NCBI RefSeq assembly: GCF_001514215.1
Contig: NZ_KQ948854.1
Coordinates: 104,444 to 168,443 of the forward strand
From: Streptomyces bungoensis
Lineage (GTDB): Bacteria; Actinomycetota; Actinomycetes; Streptomycetales; Streptomycetaceae
DNA: 64,000 bases
Direction of reading: 5' to 3'
Shown here: piece after piece, positions 17,247 to 28,935 of the stretch
Numbering within the stretch: the first letter of the stretch is position 1
How the letters are laid out: every line of letters begins with the position of its first letter
The notes under the pieces: generated by a model
What the model was told of the DNA's origin: nothing
Databases searched by the model: none
The model's input: the letters and a program-made list of their open reading frames with translations, nothing else
Program-made: the position numbers and the translations under genes

Positions 17247-18002
17247 CTACCTGACCGGGTGGCCCGCCTCCCGCAGGGTCTGCTTGACCTGGCCGATGCG
17301 CAGGTCGCCGAAGTGGAAGACGGAGGCGGCGAGGACCGCGTCCGCGCCCGCCCGTACGGCCGGGGGGAAGTCGGCGAGCTTGCCGGCGCCTCCGGAGGCG
17401 ATCAGCGGGACGGTGACGTGCTTGCGGACGGCGGCGATCATCTCCAGGTCGTAGCCGTCCTTGGTGCCGTCGGCGTCCATGGAGTTCAGCAGGATCTCGC
17501 CCGCGCCCAGTTCGGCCGCGCGGTGGGCCCACTCGACGGCGTCGATGCCGGTGCCCCGGCGGCCGCCGTGGGTCGTCACCTCGAAGGAGCCCGACTCCGT
17601 GCGGCGGGCGTCGACCGACAGGACCAGGACCTGGCGGCCGAACCGCTCGGCGATCTCGCGGATCAGGTCCGGGCGGGCGATCGCGGCGGTGTTGACGCCC
17701 ACCTTGTCGGCGCCCGCCCGCAGCAGCTTGTCCACGTCCTCGGCCGTGCGGACGCCGCCGCCGACGGTCAGCGGGATGAAGACCTGCTCGGCGGTGCGGC
17801 GCACCACGTCGTACGTCGTCTCCCGGTTGCCCGAGGAGGCGGTGATGTCCAGGAACGTCAGCTCGTCGGCGCCCTCGGCGTCGTACACCTTGGCCATCTC
17901 GACCGGGTCGCCCGCGTCGCGCAGGTTCTGGAAGTTGACGCCCTTGACGACCCGGCCGTTGTCCACGTCCAGGCAGGGGATGACTCGTACCGCCAGGGTC
18001 AT
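17247..18002 (-). CDS. hisF: Imidazole glycerol phosphate synthase cyclase subunit
   Basis: HisF takes ammonia from HisH and converts PRFAR to IGP and AICAR. The 251-residue TIM barrel shows [18 protein letters not shown] with the catalytic N-terminal Asp, FLDITAS, the phosphate-binding loop [23 protein letters not shown] with the second Asp, and [12 protein letters not shown] 18002 overlaps the ridA stop as ATGA. It is the last gene of the his operon. Confidence 0.97.
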   Translation of the reverse strand: MTLAVRVIPCLDVDNGRVVKGVNFQNLRDAGDPVEMAKVYDAEGADELTFLDITASSGNRETTYDVVRRTAEQVFIPLTVGGGVRTAEDVDKLLRAGADKVGVNTAAIARPDLIREIAERFGRQVLVLSVDARRTESGSFEVTTHGGRRGTGIDAVEWAHRAAELGAGEILLNSMDADGTKDGYDLEMIAAVRKHVTVPLIASGGAGKLADFPPAVRAGADAVLAASVFHFGDLRIGQVKQTLREAGHPVR

Positions 18003-18394
18003 GCGGGTGCTCCTCGGAAGGCCTCCACCTCGACCTCGACGACCAGACTGGGGTCCACGAAGCCGGAGACGATGATCATGGACGCGGCCGGCCGCACCGC
18101 GTCGAACAGCTCCTTGTGCGCGCGGCCGATCTCCTCCACGTCCCGGGCGTGGGTGAGGTACATGCGCGTGCGCACGACGTCGTCCCGCCCGAGCCCGACC
18201 TTCTCCAGCGCGGCGAGCGCGACCTTGAAGGCGTTGACCGCCTGCTCGTACGGGCCGCCTCCGGCGATCTGGCCGTCCACGATGGAGGTGCAGCCCGAGA
18301 CCAGGACCAGGCCGTTGGGCAGCTCGACCGCGCGGGCGTAGCCGAACTGCTCCTCCCACGGCGCGCCGGTGGTCACACGTCGTACGTCGCTCAC
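17999..18394 (-). CDS. RidA/YjgF family protein within the his operon
   Basis: The 131-residue protein has RidA features: N-terminal [44 protein letters not shown] and C-terminal [15 protein letters not shown]. RidA proteins hydrolyse reactive enamine/imine intermediates made by PLP enzymes; the usual catalytic Arg may be R98 in [12 protein letters not shown] 18394 overlaps the priA stop (GTGA) and its stop overlaps the hisF start (ATGA), so it is translationally coupled inside the pathway operon. A scavenging role for HisC- or threonine-derived intermediates is inference. Confidence 0.88.
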   Translation of the reverse strand: MSDVRRVTTGAPWEEQFGYARAVELPNGLVLVSGCTSIVDGQIAGGGPYEQAVNAFKVALAALEKVGLGRDDVVRTRMYLTHARDVEEIGRAHKELFDAVRPAASMIIVSGFVDPSLVVEVEVEAFRGAPA

Positions 18395-19116
18395 TGGGCC
18401 ACCGCCTCCAGGGCCTCTTCGAGGGTGAACGCCTTCGCGTACAGCGCCTTCCCGACGATGGCGCCTTCGACACCCAGGGGGACGAGGCCGGCGATGGCCC
18501 GCAGGTCGTCCAGGGAGGACACGCCGCCGGAGGCGACGACGGGGCGGTCCGTGGCGGCGCACACGCTGCGCAGCAGCTCCAGGTTGGGGCCCTGGAGCGT
18601 GCCGTCCTTGGCGATGTCGGTGACGACGTAGCGGGCGCAGCCCTCCTTGTCGAGCCGCTCCAGCGTCTCGTAGAGGTCGCCGCCGTCGCGGGTCCAGCCG
18701 CGGCCGCGCAGGGTCGTGCCCCGTACGTCCAGGCCGACCGCGATCTTGTCGCCGTGCTCGGCGATGACCTTGGCGACCCACTCGGGGGTCTCCAGGGCTG
18801 CGGTGCCGAGGTTCACGCGCGTGCAGCCGGTCGCCAGCGCGGCGGCGAGGGTGTCGTCGTCGCGGATGCCGCCGGACAGCTCGACCTTGATGTCCATGGC
18901 CTTCGCGACCTCGGCGATCAGCGCGCGGTTGTCGCCGGTGCCGAACGCGGCGTCGAGGTCGACCAGGTGCAGCCACTCGGCGCCGGAGCGCTGCCAGGCG
19001 AGGGCGGCGTCCAGGGGCGAGCCGTACGACGTCTCGGTCCCGGACTCGCCGTGCACCAGGCGGACGGCCTGGCCGTCGCGGACGTCGACGGCGGGGAGCA
19101 GTTCGAGCTTGGCCAT
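18391..19116 (-). CDS. priA: Bifunctional HisA/TrpF isomerase PriA
   Basis: In actinomycetes lacking trpF, PriA isomerises both ProFAR (histidine) and phosphoribosyl anthranilate (tryptophan). The 241-residue barrel has [19 protein letters not shown] with the catalytic N-terminal Asp, [25 protein letters not shown] and VASGGVSS. No trpF gene was seen in the window. ATG 19116 begins 4 nt after hisH. Overlap of its stop with ridA indicates coupling. Confidence 0.95.
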   Translation of the reverse strand: MAKLELLPAVDVRDGQAVRLVHGESGTETSYGSPLDAALAWQRSGAEWLHLVDLDAAFGTGDNRALIAEVAKAMDIKVELSGGIRDDDTLAAALATGCTRVNLGTAALETPEWVAKVIAEHGDKIAVGLDVRGTTLRGRGWTRDGGDLYETLERLDKEGCARYVVTDIAKDGTLQGPNLELLRSVCAATDRPVVASGGVSSLDDLRAIAGLVPLGVEGAIVGKALYAKAFTLEEALEAVAQ

Positions 19117-19120
19117 GTCT

Positions 19121-19759
19121 CTACAGGGTTCCGATCCAGTTGGTGAGGAGCTGGGCACCGGCGTCGCCGGACTTCTCGGGGTGGAACTGGGTGGCCCACA
19201 GGGCGCCGTTCTCCACGGCGGACACGAAGGGCTCGCCGTGCGTGGACCAGGTGACCTTGGGTGCGGCGATCACCGGGTTGTGCGTGTCGAGGGTCCAGTC
19301 GTGGACGGCGTAGGAGTGCACGAAGTAGAAGCGGGCGTCGGCGTCGAGGCCCGCGAACAGCTGCGAGTCGGCGGGTGCGTCGACCGTGTTCCAGCCCATG
19401 TGGGGCACGACGTCGGCCTGGAGCGGCGCGACCGTGCCGGGCCACTCGTCCAGGCCCTCGGCCTCCACGCCGTGCTCGATGCCGCGGGCGAAGAGGATCT
19501 GCATGCCGACGCAGATGCCCATCACCGGGCGCCCGCCGGACAGCCGGCGGTCGATGACCCAGTCGCCGCGTGCGGCGCGCAGGCCCTGCATGCAGGCGGC
19601 GAACGCGCCGACGCCCGGCACCAGCAGGCCGTCGGCGTTCATCGCCTTGTCGAAGTCCCGGGTGATCTCGACGTCGGCGCCCACGCGCGCGAGGGCGCGT
19701 TCGGCGGAGCGGACGTTGCCGAAGCCGTAGTCGAAGACGACGACCCTCTTGCCGTTCAA
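19121..19759 (-). CDS. hisH: Imidazole glycerol phosphate synthase glutaminase subunit
   Basis: HisH hydrolyses glutamine and feeds ammonia to HisF. The class I glutaminase shows [18 protein letters not shown], nucleophile Cys in [10 protein letters not shown], and His/Glu in [13 protein letters not shown] 19759 is preferred as start: GGAGG lies 7 nt upstream and the codon overlaps the preceding stop as TTGA, like other junctions in this operon. GTG 19765 (two codons earlier) is too close to that Shine-Dalgarno. Either start gives 212-214 residues, normal for HisH. Confidence 0.95.
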   Translation of the reverse strand: MNGKRVVVFDYGFGNVRSAERALARVGADVEITRDFDKAMNADGLLVPGVGAFAACMQGLRAARGDWVIDRRLSGGRPVMGICVGMQILFARGIEHGVEAEGLDEWPGTVAPLQADVVPHMGWNTVDAPADSQLFAGLDADARFYFVHSYAVHDWTLDTHNPVIAAPKVTWSTHGEPFVSAVENGALWATQFHPEKSGDAGAQLLTNWIGTL

Positions 19760-19920
19760 TTCCACACCTCCAGCCGCATGACGCCCGCGACCAGGCACAT
19801 CGCGGCACCGATCGAGAGCAGCACGATGAGGCTGGTGGGCATCTTCTGCTTGGCGAAGGAGATGATGCCGCCGACCAGGAAGAGGCCGACGACGATCAGG
19901 ACGGTGGACAGACCGTTCAT
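19756..19920 (-). CDS. 54-residue membrane protein between hisB and hisH
   Basis: ATG 19920 begins 4 nt after the hisB stop and the frame ends at TGA 19756-19758, overlapping the hisH TTG start. The product [20 protein letters not shown], then [11 protein letters not shown] and a second hydrophobic stretch, has two membrane segments joined by a basic turn. Its place inside a tightly coupled operon and its clean hydrophobic pattern argue it is real, but no function is known. A membrane anchor or regulator is speculation. Confidence 0.7.
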   Translation of the reverse strand: MNGLSTVLIVVGLFLVGGIISFAKQKMPTSLIVLLSIGAAMCLVAGVMRLEVWN

Positions 19921-19924
19921 GGGG

Positions 19925-23199
<3,275 letters not shown>

Positions 23200-24777
23200 G
23201 TGACCGAGGGGACCGACCTTGGCGCCGGGGACCTGCCGGACGACCTGACCGCGGCCGAGGCGGGCATGTGGCAGGCCTTCCGCAACGGCAGCCTGTACGA
23301 CCTGAGCAGCGGGGACTCCGTCGTGGACGATCCGCACGGCGGGCATCCCTGGGGGCCCGAGCGCAGCGTCCGGGCGCGCACCGTGTGCTGGCTGCTGCTG
23401 GACGGGCCGCCCGCGCTGGCCGGCCGGGTGGCCGCGCTGAAGCTGGCCGGCGTGCGGATCACCGGCACGCTGGACCTGGCGGGCGGCACGGTCATGCCGT
23501 ACGTGGAGCTGCGCGGCTGCCGGTTCGACGAGCAGGTCCTGCTGCCCGAGGCCCGGTTCACGACCCTGCGCCTGGTGGACTGCGCGGTGCCGCGGCTGGA
23601 GGCGGCCCGGGTGCACACGGAGGGTGATCTGCACCTGCCGCGCTGCCGGTTCCAGAACGGGGTCCGGCTGACCGACGCGCACATCGGCACCGACCTGCTG
23701 CTCAACCAGGCGATCGCGTACCGGGACCGCAGCGGGCGGTCCATCTCCGCGGACGGCATGACGGTCGGCCAGGACCTCCAGGCGGAGCTGCTGGAGTCGC
23801 ACGGCGAGATCAGTCTGCGCAGCGCCAAGGTCGGCGTGTCGCTGAGTCTGCGAGGGGCGAAACTGGCCAACCCGTACGCACGCCACGCACTGAACGCCCC
23901 GCAGCTGACGGTGGAGCGCACCCTGTACCTGACCCCGGCCGGCCTGGGCAGCCCGCTGCTGAGCGGGACGACCCCCGCGCGCGGGACGCGGATCCAGCGC
24001 TTCGAGTGCCGGGGCGGGGTGCGGCTGGACGACGGGCGGTTCGGGGACGCCGTGGACCTGGAGCGGGCCCGGTTCACCTTCACCGACGACCAGGAACTGT
24101 CCCTGCGCCGGGTCCAGACGCCGGAGCTGCGCTTCCTGGGCGACAAGCCGCAGCGCGGCAGGGTGGTGCTGTCCGGCGCCCGGATCGGCAACCTGGTGGA
24201 CCGCGCGGGCAGCTGGCCGGACCCGGGGAACCTGCAGATGGGCGGCTTCGCCTACGAGAGCCTCGTACCGCGGGGCCCGTTCCCGCTGGCCCGGCGCCTG
24301 GAGTGGGTGGCGGCGGCCACCGCCGAGTACCACCCGGAGCCGTACGAGCGGCTGGCCGCCGTGCTGCGGGCGGCCGGGGAGGACGAGGACGCGCGCGAGG
24401 TGCTGCTGGCCAAGCAGCGGCGGCGGCGCGAGACGCTGCCGCTGGCGGGCAAGTTCTGGGGGTACCTCCAGGACTGGACGGTCGCCTACGGCTACCGGCC
24501 GGGCCGGGCCGCGGTGTGGATGGCGGTGCTGTGGGCGGCGGGCACGCTGGCCTTCGCGCACGCCGCCCACCCGCCGGTGGACTCGGGCGGGCATCCGAGC
24601 TGGAGTCCCGCCCTGTTCACGCTGGACCTGCTGCTGCCGGTGATCGATCTCGGCCAGGTCGGCGAGTGGCAGTTGCAGGGTGCCTGGCAGTGGCTGGCGG
24701 CGGCGATGGTCCTGCTGGGCTGGATACTCGCGACCACGGTGGCGGCGGGGGCGACCCGGCTGCTGCGGCGGAGCTGA
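23200..24777 (+). CDS. Membrane-anchored beta-helix-like repeat protein (annotated in relatives as membrane-associated oxidoreductase)
   Basis: The 525-residue protein is mostly a series of ~20-residue beta-strand repeats of the type GxRLxxxxIGxDLxLxxA (for example ITGTLDLAGG, GVRLTDAHIGTDLLLN, EISLRSAKVGVSLSL). This suggests a right-handed beta-helix akin to pentapeptide or bactofilin-like repeats. A helical segment follows (~360-420), then two C-terminal membrane helices (~438-455 and 495-515). No nucleotide or metal-binding motif was recognised, so the oxidoreductase label used for relatives looks unsupported. GTG 23200 has a GGAAGAG ribosome-binding site. Confidence 0.7.
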   Translation: MTEGTDLGAGDLPDDLTAAEAGMWQAFRNGSLYDLSSGDSVVDDPHGGHPWGPERSVRARTVCWLLLDGPPALAGRVAALKLAGVRITGTLDLAGGTVMPYVELRGCRFDEQVLLPEARFTTLRLVDCAVPRLEAARVHTEGDLHLPRCRFQNGVRLTDAHIGTDLLLNQAIAYRDRSGRSISADGMTVGQDLQAELLESHGEISLRSAKVGVSLSLRGAKLANPYARHALNAPQLTVERTLYLTPAGLGSPLLSGTTPARGTRIQRFECRGGVRLDDGRFGDAVDLERARFTFTDDQELSLRRVQTPELRFLGDKPQRGRVVLSGARIGNLVDRAGSWPDPGNLQMGGFAYESLVPRGPFPLARRLEWVAAATAEYHPEPYERLAAVLRAAGEDEDAREVLLAKQRRRRETLPLAGKFWGYLQDWTVAYGYRPGRAAVWMAVLWAAGTLAFAHAAHPPVDSGGHPSWSPALFTLDLLLPVIDLGQVGEWQLQGAWQWLAAAMVLLGWILATTVAAGATRLLRRS

Positions 24778-24932
24778 GGGGCCGAGCGGCGCCGGGACGG
24801 CGCCGACGAGAGCCCTGGCAGGTGCCCCACAATGGTTGAACAATAACCTTTTACCTGTCCTTGACCGTCGGCCGTACAACTTTCCCGGACTTGTCCGGTC
24901 CCTCTGGCGCACTCCCGAGTGGCGGACTTTCA

Positions 24933-25985
24933 ATGGTCGACACCATGGCTCTGCTGCCGGCGTTCCTCCGCCCCACCCGGACGACACGACGTGCCCCCCG
25001 CCCGGCCGCCCCACCGCCGGCCGGCGACGAGGCCGTCCTCGACGCGCCCGACGCGCGCCTCTCCCCCGCGCTGGTCGCGGCCGGGCGGGGCGAGTACGGC
25101 GCCGCCTCCGCCCTGCTCGCCGCCACCCGTGCGGCGGCCGAGTGGGAGGACCGCGACGGGTACGCCCGGCGCCTGGCCGCGTTCGCCCGCTCCCGGCCCG
25201 AGTGGTTCGAGGAGTGGCGCGCGGCGGCACCGGACGACCCCGACGCCGCCCTCGTTGCCGCCCAGCTCGCGGTGGACCGGGTCTGGCCCTCGCCGGCCCG
25301 CGCCGAACTGCTGCGCGAGGTGAGCCCGCTGATCACGGCCGCGGCCCGGGCCGACGACCGGGACCCGGTGCCGTGGCGGATCGCGCTCGACCACGCGCGC
25401 GGCTCCCGGGCCGGGCACCGGTACTTCGAGGAGCTGTGGGAGGCGGCGGTGCGGCGCGCCCCGCACCACTACGGCTGCCACGTGGCCGCCCTGCGCTACC
25501 TGGGCACCTTCTGGCACGGCTCGCACCGCGAGTGCTTCGACTTCGCCGACCTGGCCGCGCAGGACGCGCCGGCGGACTCGCGCGTCCAGGCGCTGCCGGC
25601 CCGGGCCGCCTTCGCCTACCTGACCGACGGCTGCGGGCCCGAGGTGCCGGACGGGCGGCTGCACGCGGCGGCCGACCGCGCGGCCCGGTTCTCCGGCCGC
25701 TTCCCGGTGGCCACGCCCTGGCTCGCGGGCGTGCGCAACAAGCTGGTCTACGTCCTCGCCCGGCTGGAACGCTGGGAGGACGCCCGCACCCAGCTGCGGC
25801 TGACCGGCCCGTACGCCACCTCGTTCCCCTGGGACCGCTTCTCCGACGACCCGCTGGGCCACTTCCTGCGACTGCGCGAGGCCCTCCTCGGTGCCGCTCC
25901 CCCGGCCGTGCTGGCCGAGCTGGTGCAGGTGCCGCCGCGGCCCCGGAACGAGCACCGCGGCCGCGTGCTCGCGGATGACCATTAG
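24933..25985 (+). CDS. Helical-repeat (TPR-like) protein of unknown function
   Basis: The ~350-residue protein has a short basic N-terminus (LLPAFLRPTRTTRR), a Pro/Ala linker and then amphipathic helix pairs rich in Ala, Arg, Trp and acidic residues. These resemble TPR/SEL1-type solenoids (HYGCHVAALRYLGTFW, LAGVRNKLVYVLARLERW). ATG 24933 follows GGCGGA at 6 nt; ATG 24945 is an alternative. The 155-bp upstream region is locally AT-rich (GGTTGAACAATAACC), giving room for a promoter. No catalytic motif is seen; a protein-interaction role is inference. Confidence 0.65.
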   Translation: MVDTMALLPAFLRPTRTTRRAPRPAAPPPAGDEAVLDAPDARLSPALVAAGRGEYGAASALLAATRAAAEWEDRDGYARRLAAFARSRPEWFEEWRAAAPDDPDAALVAAQLAVDRVWPSPARAELLREVSPLITAAARADDRDPVPWRIALDHARGSRAGHRYFEELWEAAVRRAPHHYGCHVAALRYLGTFWHGSHRECFDFADLAAQDAPADSRVQALPARAAFAYLTDGCGPEVPDGRLHAAADRAARFSGRFPVATPWLAGVRNKLVYVLARLERWEDARTQLRLTGPYATSFPWDRFSDDPLGHFLRLREALLGAAPPAVLAELVQVPPRPRNEHRGRVLADDH

Positions 25986-25988
25986 GCT
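25983..25988 (+). promoter_or_regulatory. -10-like TAGGCT, possible leaderless start
   Basis: TAGGCT overlaps the previous gene's stop and ends 8 nt before GTG 25997. There is no Shine-Dalgarno, so a leaderless message is possible. No -35 is obvious. Confidence 0.3.
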
Positions 25989-25996
25989 GGGGCGCC

Positions 25997-26737
25997 GTGA
26001 CCACCGTCCGTCTGCCCCTCTTCCCGCTGAACTCGGTGTTGTTTCCCGGGCTCGTGCTGCCCCTGAACGTCTTCGAGGAGCGTTATCGCGCCATGATGCG
26101 CGAGCTGCTGAAGACTCCCGAGGACGAGCCGCGGCGGTTCGCCGTCGTGGCGATCCGCGACGGCCACGAGGTGGCGCCGAGCGCCCCGGGCATGCCGGAC
26201 GCGACGGCACAGCCGCAGCGGGGCCCGGCCGCCGGCTTTGGCCCGGATCCCCTCAGGTCCTTCCACGGCGTGGGCTGCGTGGCGGACGCGGCGACCATCA
26301 GGGAGCGCACCGGCGGCACGTTCGAGGTGCTGGCGACCGGGACGACCCGGGTGCGGCTGCTGTCCGTGGACGCGTCGGGCCCGTTCCTGACGGCCGAGCT
26401 GGAGGAGCTGGAGGAGCAGCCCGGCGACGAGGCCGGCGCCCTGGCGGAGGGGGTGCTGCGCTCGTTCCGCCAGTACCAGAAGCGGCTGGCGGGGGCCCGC
26501 GAGCGCTCCCTGTCCACCGGCGCGGACCTTCCGGACGACCCGTCGGTGGTCTCCTACCTGGTGGCGGCGGCGATGATGCTGGACACGCCGACGAAGCAGC
26601 GGCTGCTGCAGGCGCCGGACACGGCCTCCCGCCTGCGGGACGAGCTGAAACTCCTGCGCTCCGAGACGTCCATCATCCGTAGTCTGCCGTCGCTGCCCGC
26701 GTCCGAGCTGACGCGGACGCCGACGAGCCTGAACTGA
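25997..26737 (+). CDS. Lon substrate-binding (LON-N) domain protein
   Basis: The 246-residue protein starts TVRLPLFPLNSVLFPGLVLPLNVFEERY, the hallmark of the Lon N-terminal domain (PF02190), and has GTTRVRLLS in the typical barrel. A helical C-terminal half follows. It lacks the AAA+ and protease domains of Lon, so it is a stand-alone substrate- or partner-binding protein of unknown role. GTG 25997 begins the conserved motif. It is followed by the ybaK-like gene 26 nt later, probably in the same transcript. Confidence 0.88.
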   Translation: MTTVRLPLFPLNSVLFPGLVLPLNVFEERYRAMMRELLKTPEDEPRRFAVVAIRDGHEVAPSAPGMPDATAQPQRGPAAGFGPDPLRSFHGVGCVADAATIRERTGGTFEVLATGTTRVRLLSVDASGPFLTAELEELEEQPGDEAGALAEGVLRSFRQYQKRLAGARERSLSTGADLPDDPSVVSYLVAAAMMLDTPTKQRLLQAPDTASRLRDELKLLRSETSIIRSLPSLPASELTRTPTSLN

Positions 26738-26762
26738 GGAAGACCGAGGCCGAGCACCGACG

Positions 26763-27314
26763 ATGGCGAAGAAGTCGAAGAAGCAGCAGCAGGAAGAAGG
26801 GGCGCGCGAAGCGCATCCGAAGAAGGGTGGCGGTGGGCGACGGGCGGGAACCCCGGCCACGGTGGCCCTCACGGCGGCGGGCGTGGACTTCACGGTCCAC
26901 TCCTACGACCACGATCCCGCCCACCCGTCCTACGGCGAGGAGGCGGCCGAGGCCATGGGCGTCTCCCCCGACCGCGTCTTCAAGACGCTGGTGGCCGACG
27001 TCGACGGCACCCTGACCGTGGCGGTGGTCCCCGTCTCCGGCTCCCTCGACCTCAAGGCCCTGGCCGCGGCGGTCGGCGGCAAACGAGCCGCCATGGCCGA
27101 CCCGGCCCACGCCGAACGCACCACCGGCTACGTCCGCGGCGGCATCTCCCCCCTGGGCCAGCGCAAGAAGCTCCCCACGGTCCTGGACGACTCGGCCGGG
27201 GCCCACGACACCATCTGCGTGTCGGCGGGCCGCCGGGGCCTGGAGGTGGAACTGGCCCCCGGGGACCTGGCCGCGCTGACGGGGGCGGTACTGGCACCGA
27301 TCGGCCGGGGCTGA
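26763..27314 (+). CDS. ybaK: YbaK/EbsC-type Cys-tRNA(Pro) deacylase
   Basis: The 183-residue protein has a Lys/Gln/Glu-rich ~30-residue N-terminus, then the INS/YbaK domain with VHSYDHDP, VFKTLVADVDG, VPVSGSLDLKALA, YVRGGISPLGQRKKLPTV and a C-terminal GLEVELAPGDL. Family members hydrolyse mischarged Cys-tRNA(Pro) in trans. The catalytic Lys is expected in the VFKTLV segment. The basic N-terminal tail may help tRNA binding. Confidence 0.9.
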   Translation: MAKKSKKQQQEEGAREAHPKKGGGGRRAGTPATVALTAAGVDFTVHSYDHDPAHPSYGEEAAEAMGVSPDRVFKTLVADVDGTLTVAVVPVSGSLDLKALAAAVGGKRAAMADPAHAERTTGYVRGGISPLGQRKKLPTVLDDSAGAHDTICVSAGRRGLEVELAPGDLAALTGAVLAPIGRG

Positions 27315-27335
27315 CGCGGCGTCTTCCCCTCCCGC

Positions 27336-27361
27336 CTCAGCCGATCGGGAGAGGGGCTGAG
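27336..27361. terminator. Weak hairpin between convergent genes
   Basis: CTCAGCC/GGCTGAG (7 bp, 12-nt loop) lies in the 58-nt gap between the ybaK-like gene and the convergent membrane-protein gene. It is the only inverted repeat noticed there. Confidence 0.35.
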
Positions 27362-27372
27362 GGCACGGCGCC

Positions 27373-28011
27373 TCAGCCCTGCGGGTACGGCACCTCGGGG
27401 TCGCGGGGGCCGAACAGGGCCGTCAGGCCCAGGTGGACCAGGGCCGCGCCCAGCGGCCAGGCCAGCAGGGCGCCCTTCGCGCCCAGCTTCAGCGGGGCCG
27501 GGAAGGTGACGCCCTTGCCCACCGCCTTCGCGTGGGCGATGACGTCCGACTCCGGTCCCAGCCATATCCCGAGCCGCCACGCCAGCAGCGACCCCAGCAG
27601 CCCGCCGAGGCCGAGCGCCACCACGAGCGGCACACCGCCGCGCCGCCGCCACAGGAACACGGCCACGGCACTGACGAGCCCGAACCCCAGGCCCAGCAGG
27701 GTGAACGTTCCGTCCGCCCCGGCCGCCTGCTCGCCCTCGGTGTCCTTGAGGTAGACGACCCAGCTCTTGCCGGACTGGTCCCCCACCAGCGGCACGTGCG
27801 GTGCCAGCCACCACCACAGCAGCCCGAGCAGCACCCCGCCCAGGGCCACCACCACCGTGATCACGGCGGCCTCCCGCACTTCGGTCTTCATCCCGGGGCC
27901 GTCCTGTTCGTGCCTGTCGTCCCCGGCCGGGGTCCCGGCGGGCGGAGCCGGCCAGGCCTGGTGCGGGGAGTCGTCGTGCGGCGGCGGAGGCGGAGTCAGC
28001 GGTGCGGTCAC
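27373..28011 (-). CDS. Integral membrane protein (DUF2567-like)
   Basis: The ~212-residue protein has a ~40-residue Pro-rich cytosolic N-terminus and four membrane helices (~46-68, 100-118, 124-145, 175-197), with WWWLAPHVPLVGDQSGKSWVVYLKDTEGEQ between helices 1 and 2 split by a polar loop. The layout fits a Streptomyces family tentatively remembered as DUF2567. No ABC or transporter signature was seen. GTG 28011 lacks a strong Shine-Dalgarno. Confidence 0.6.
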   Translation of the reverse strand: MTAPLTPPPPPHDDSPHQAWPAPPAGTPAGDDRHEQDGPGMKTEVREAAVITVVVALGGVLLGLLWWWLAPHVPLVGDQSGKSWVVYLKDTEGEQAAGADGTFTLLGLGFGLVSAVAVFLWRRRGGVPLVVALGLGGLLGSLLAWRLGIWLGPESDVIAHAKAVGKGVTFPAPLKLGAKGALLAWPLGAALVHLGLTALFGPRDPEVPYPQG

Positions 28012-28045
28012 CCTGTCATCGTGCCAGGCCGCACGGCGCGCCGCG

Positions 28046-28867
28046 TCACCGGACGGCCGCCCTGCGGTACGCCCAGGCCGCCACGGCCAGCGAGACGATT
28101 CCGACACCCGCGCACACTCCCAGGTCGACGAGGACAGCGGCCCAGTCCGGGTGTTCCCCGAACGTCCGCGCGTAGGCCTCCACGCCGTACGTCGACGGCA
28201 GCAGATCACGGGCCAGCCGTACCGCCTCGGGCATCCGGTCGGCCGGCAGCACCCCCAGCAGCAGCGCCGCCGACATGCCCAGCTGGCCGAGCAGCGTGGC
28301 CAGCTCGGGCCGCGGGGCGAGCAGCCCGCAGGCGGCGCCCAGCCCGGACAGCGCGGCCCCGGCGAGCGGGATGACGGCCACCAGGATCCACAGGTTGGAC
28401 AGCGGCAGCCCGAACAGCACGCTCCCGAAGACCGCGGTCACCAGGGTTCCCGGCACGGTGAAGGAGGCGTACGCCCCCGCCGCGCCCAGCACCACGGCCG
28501 CCGGCGGCACCGGCAGCGTGGCGTAGTGGTCGAGTCCGCCGCTGGCCCGCAGCTGCCCGAAGTACTGCGCCAGCAGGTTCAGCGCCACGTAGGCGACCAC
28601 CAGGACCGAGGACCCCGCCACCACGGACCGCGCCTCGCCGCCGTTGTCGACGACGCCCCGCATCATCACGGTGATGCCGATGGACTGGAAGGTGGCCACG
28701 AACAGCAGCGGGATCCGCGCCACCCGGGCGCGGGACAGCTGGGCCCGGTAGACGGCCGCCAGCGACGGCCACAGCCGCGCGCGCGGTCCGAGCTCGGCCG
28801 CGACCGGGGCCGCCTCGGACACGGCCCGGGCCCCGCCCGGCACAACGTCCGCGGGTACGACACTCAC
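28046..28867 (-). CDS. ABC-2 type transporter permease
   Basis: The 273-residue protein has six predicted membrane helices in the ABC-2 arrangement, including VARIPLLFVATFQSIGIT and the conserved helix pair near SNLWILVAVIPLAGAAL, and ends with a short basic tail. It should form the membrane part of an exporter with the ATPase at 28932-29945. GTG 28867 has GGAG 9 nt upstream and overlaps the stop of a 23-codon ORF. The substrate cannot be predicted. Confidence 0.88.
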   Translation of the reverse strand: MSVVPADVVPGGARAVSEAAPVAAELGPRARLWPSLAAVYRAQLSRARVARIPLLFVATFQSIGITVMMRGVVDNGGEARSVVAGSSVLVVAYVALNLLAQYFGQLRASGGLDHYATLPVPPAAVVLGAAGAYASFTVPGTLVTAVFGSVLFGLPLSNLWILVAVIPLAGAALSGLGAACGLLAPRPELATLLGQLGMSAALLLGVLPADRMPEAVRLARDLLPSTYGVEAYARTFGEHPDWAAVLVDLGVCAGVGIVSLAVAAWAYRRAAVR

Positions 28868-28935
28868 GACGAGCTGCTCCTCTTCCGTACGGCAGTCGCG
28901 CACACCCGTACGCATTCCGCGGCCCGCGCGCTCAT
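28864..28935 (-). CDS. 23-codon micro-ORF coupling the ABC ATPase and permease genes
   Basis: ATG at 28935 overlaps the ATPase stop (ATGA) and its TGA overlaps the permease GTG (GTGA). The frame reads MSARAAECVRVCATAVRKR then four Ser. The peptide is Arg/Ser/Cys-rich. It may be a translational-coupling device rather than a functional peptide, or it may be fortuitous. Confidence 0.4.
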   Translation of the reverse strand: MSARAAECVRVCATAVRKRSSSS

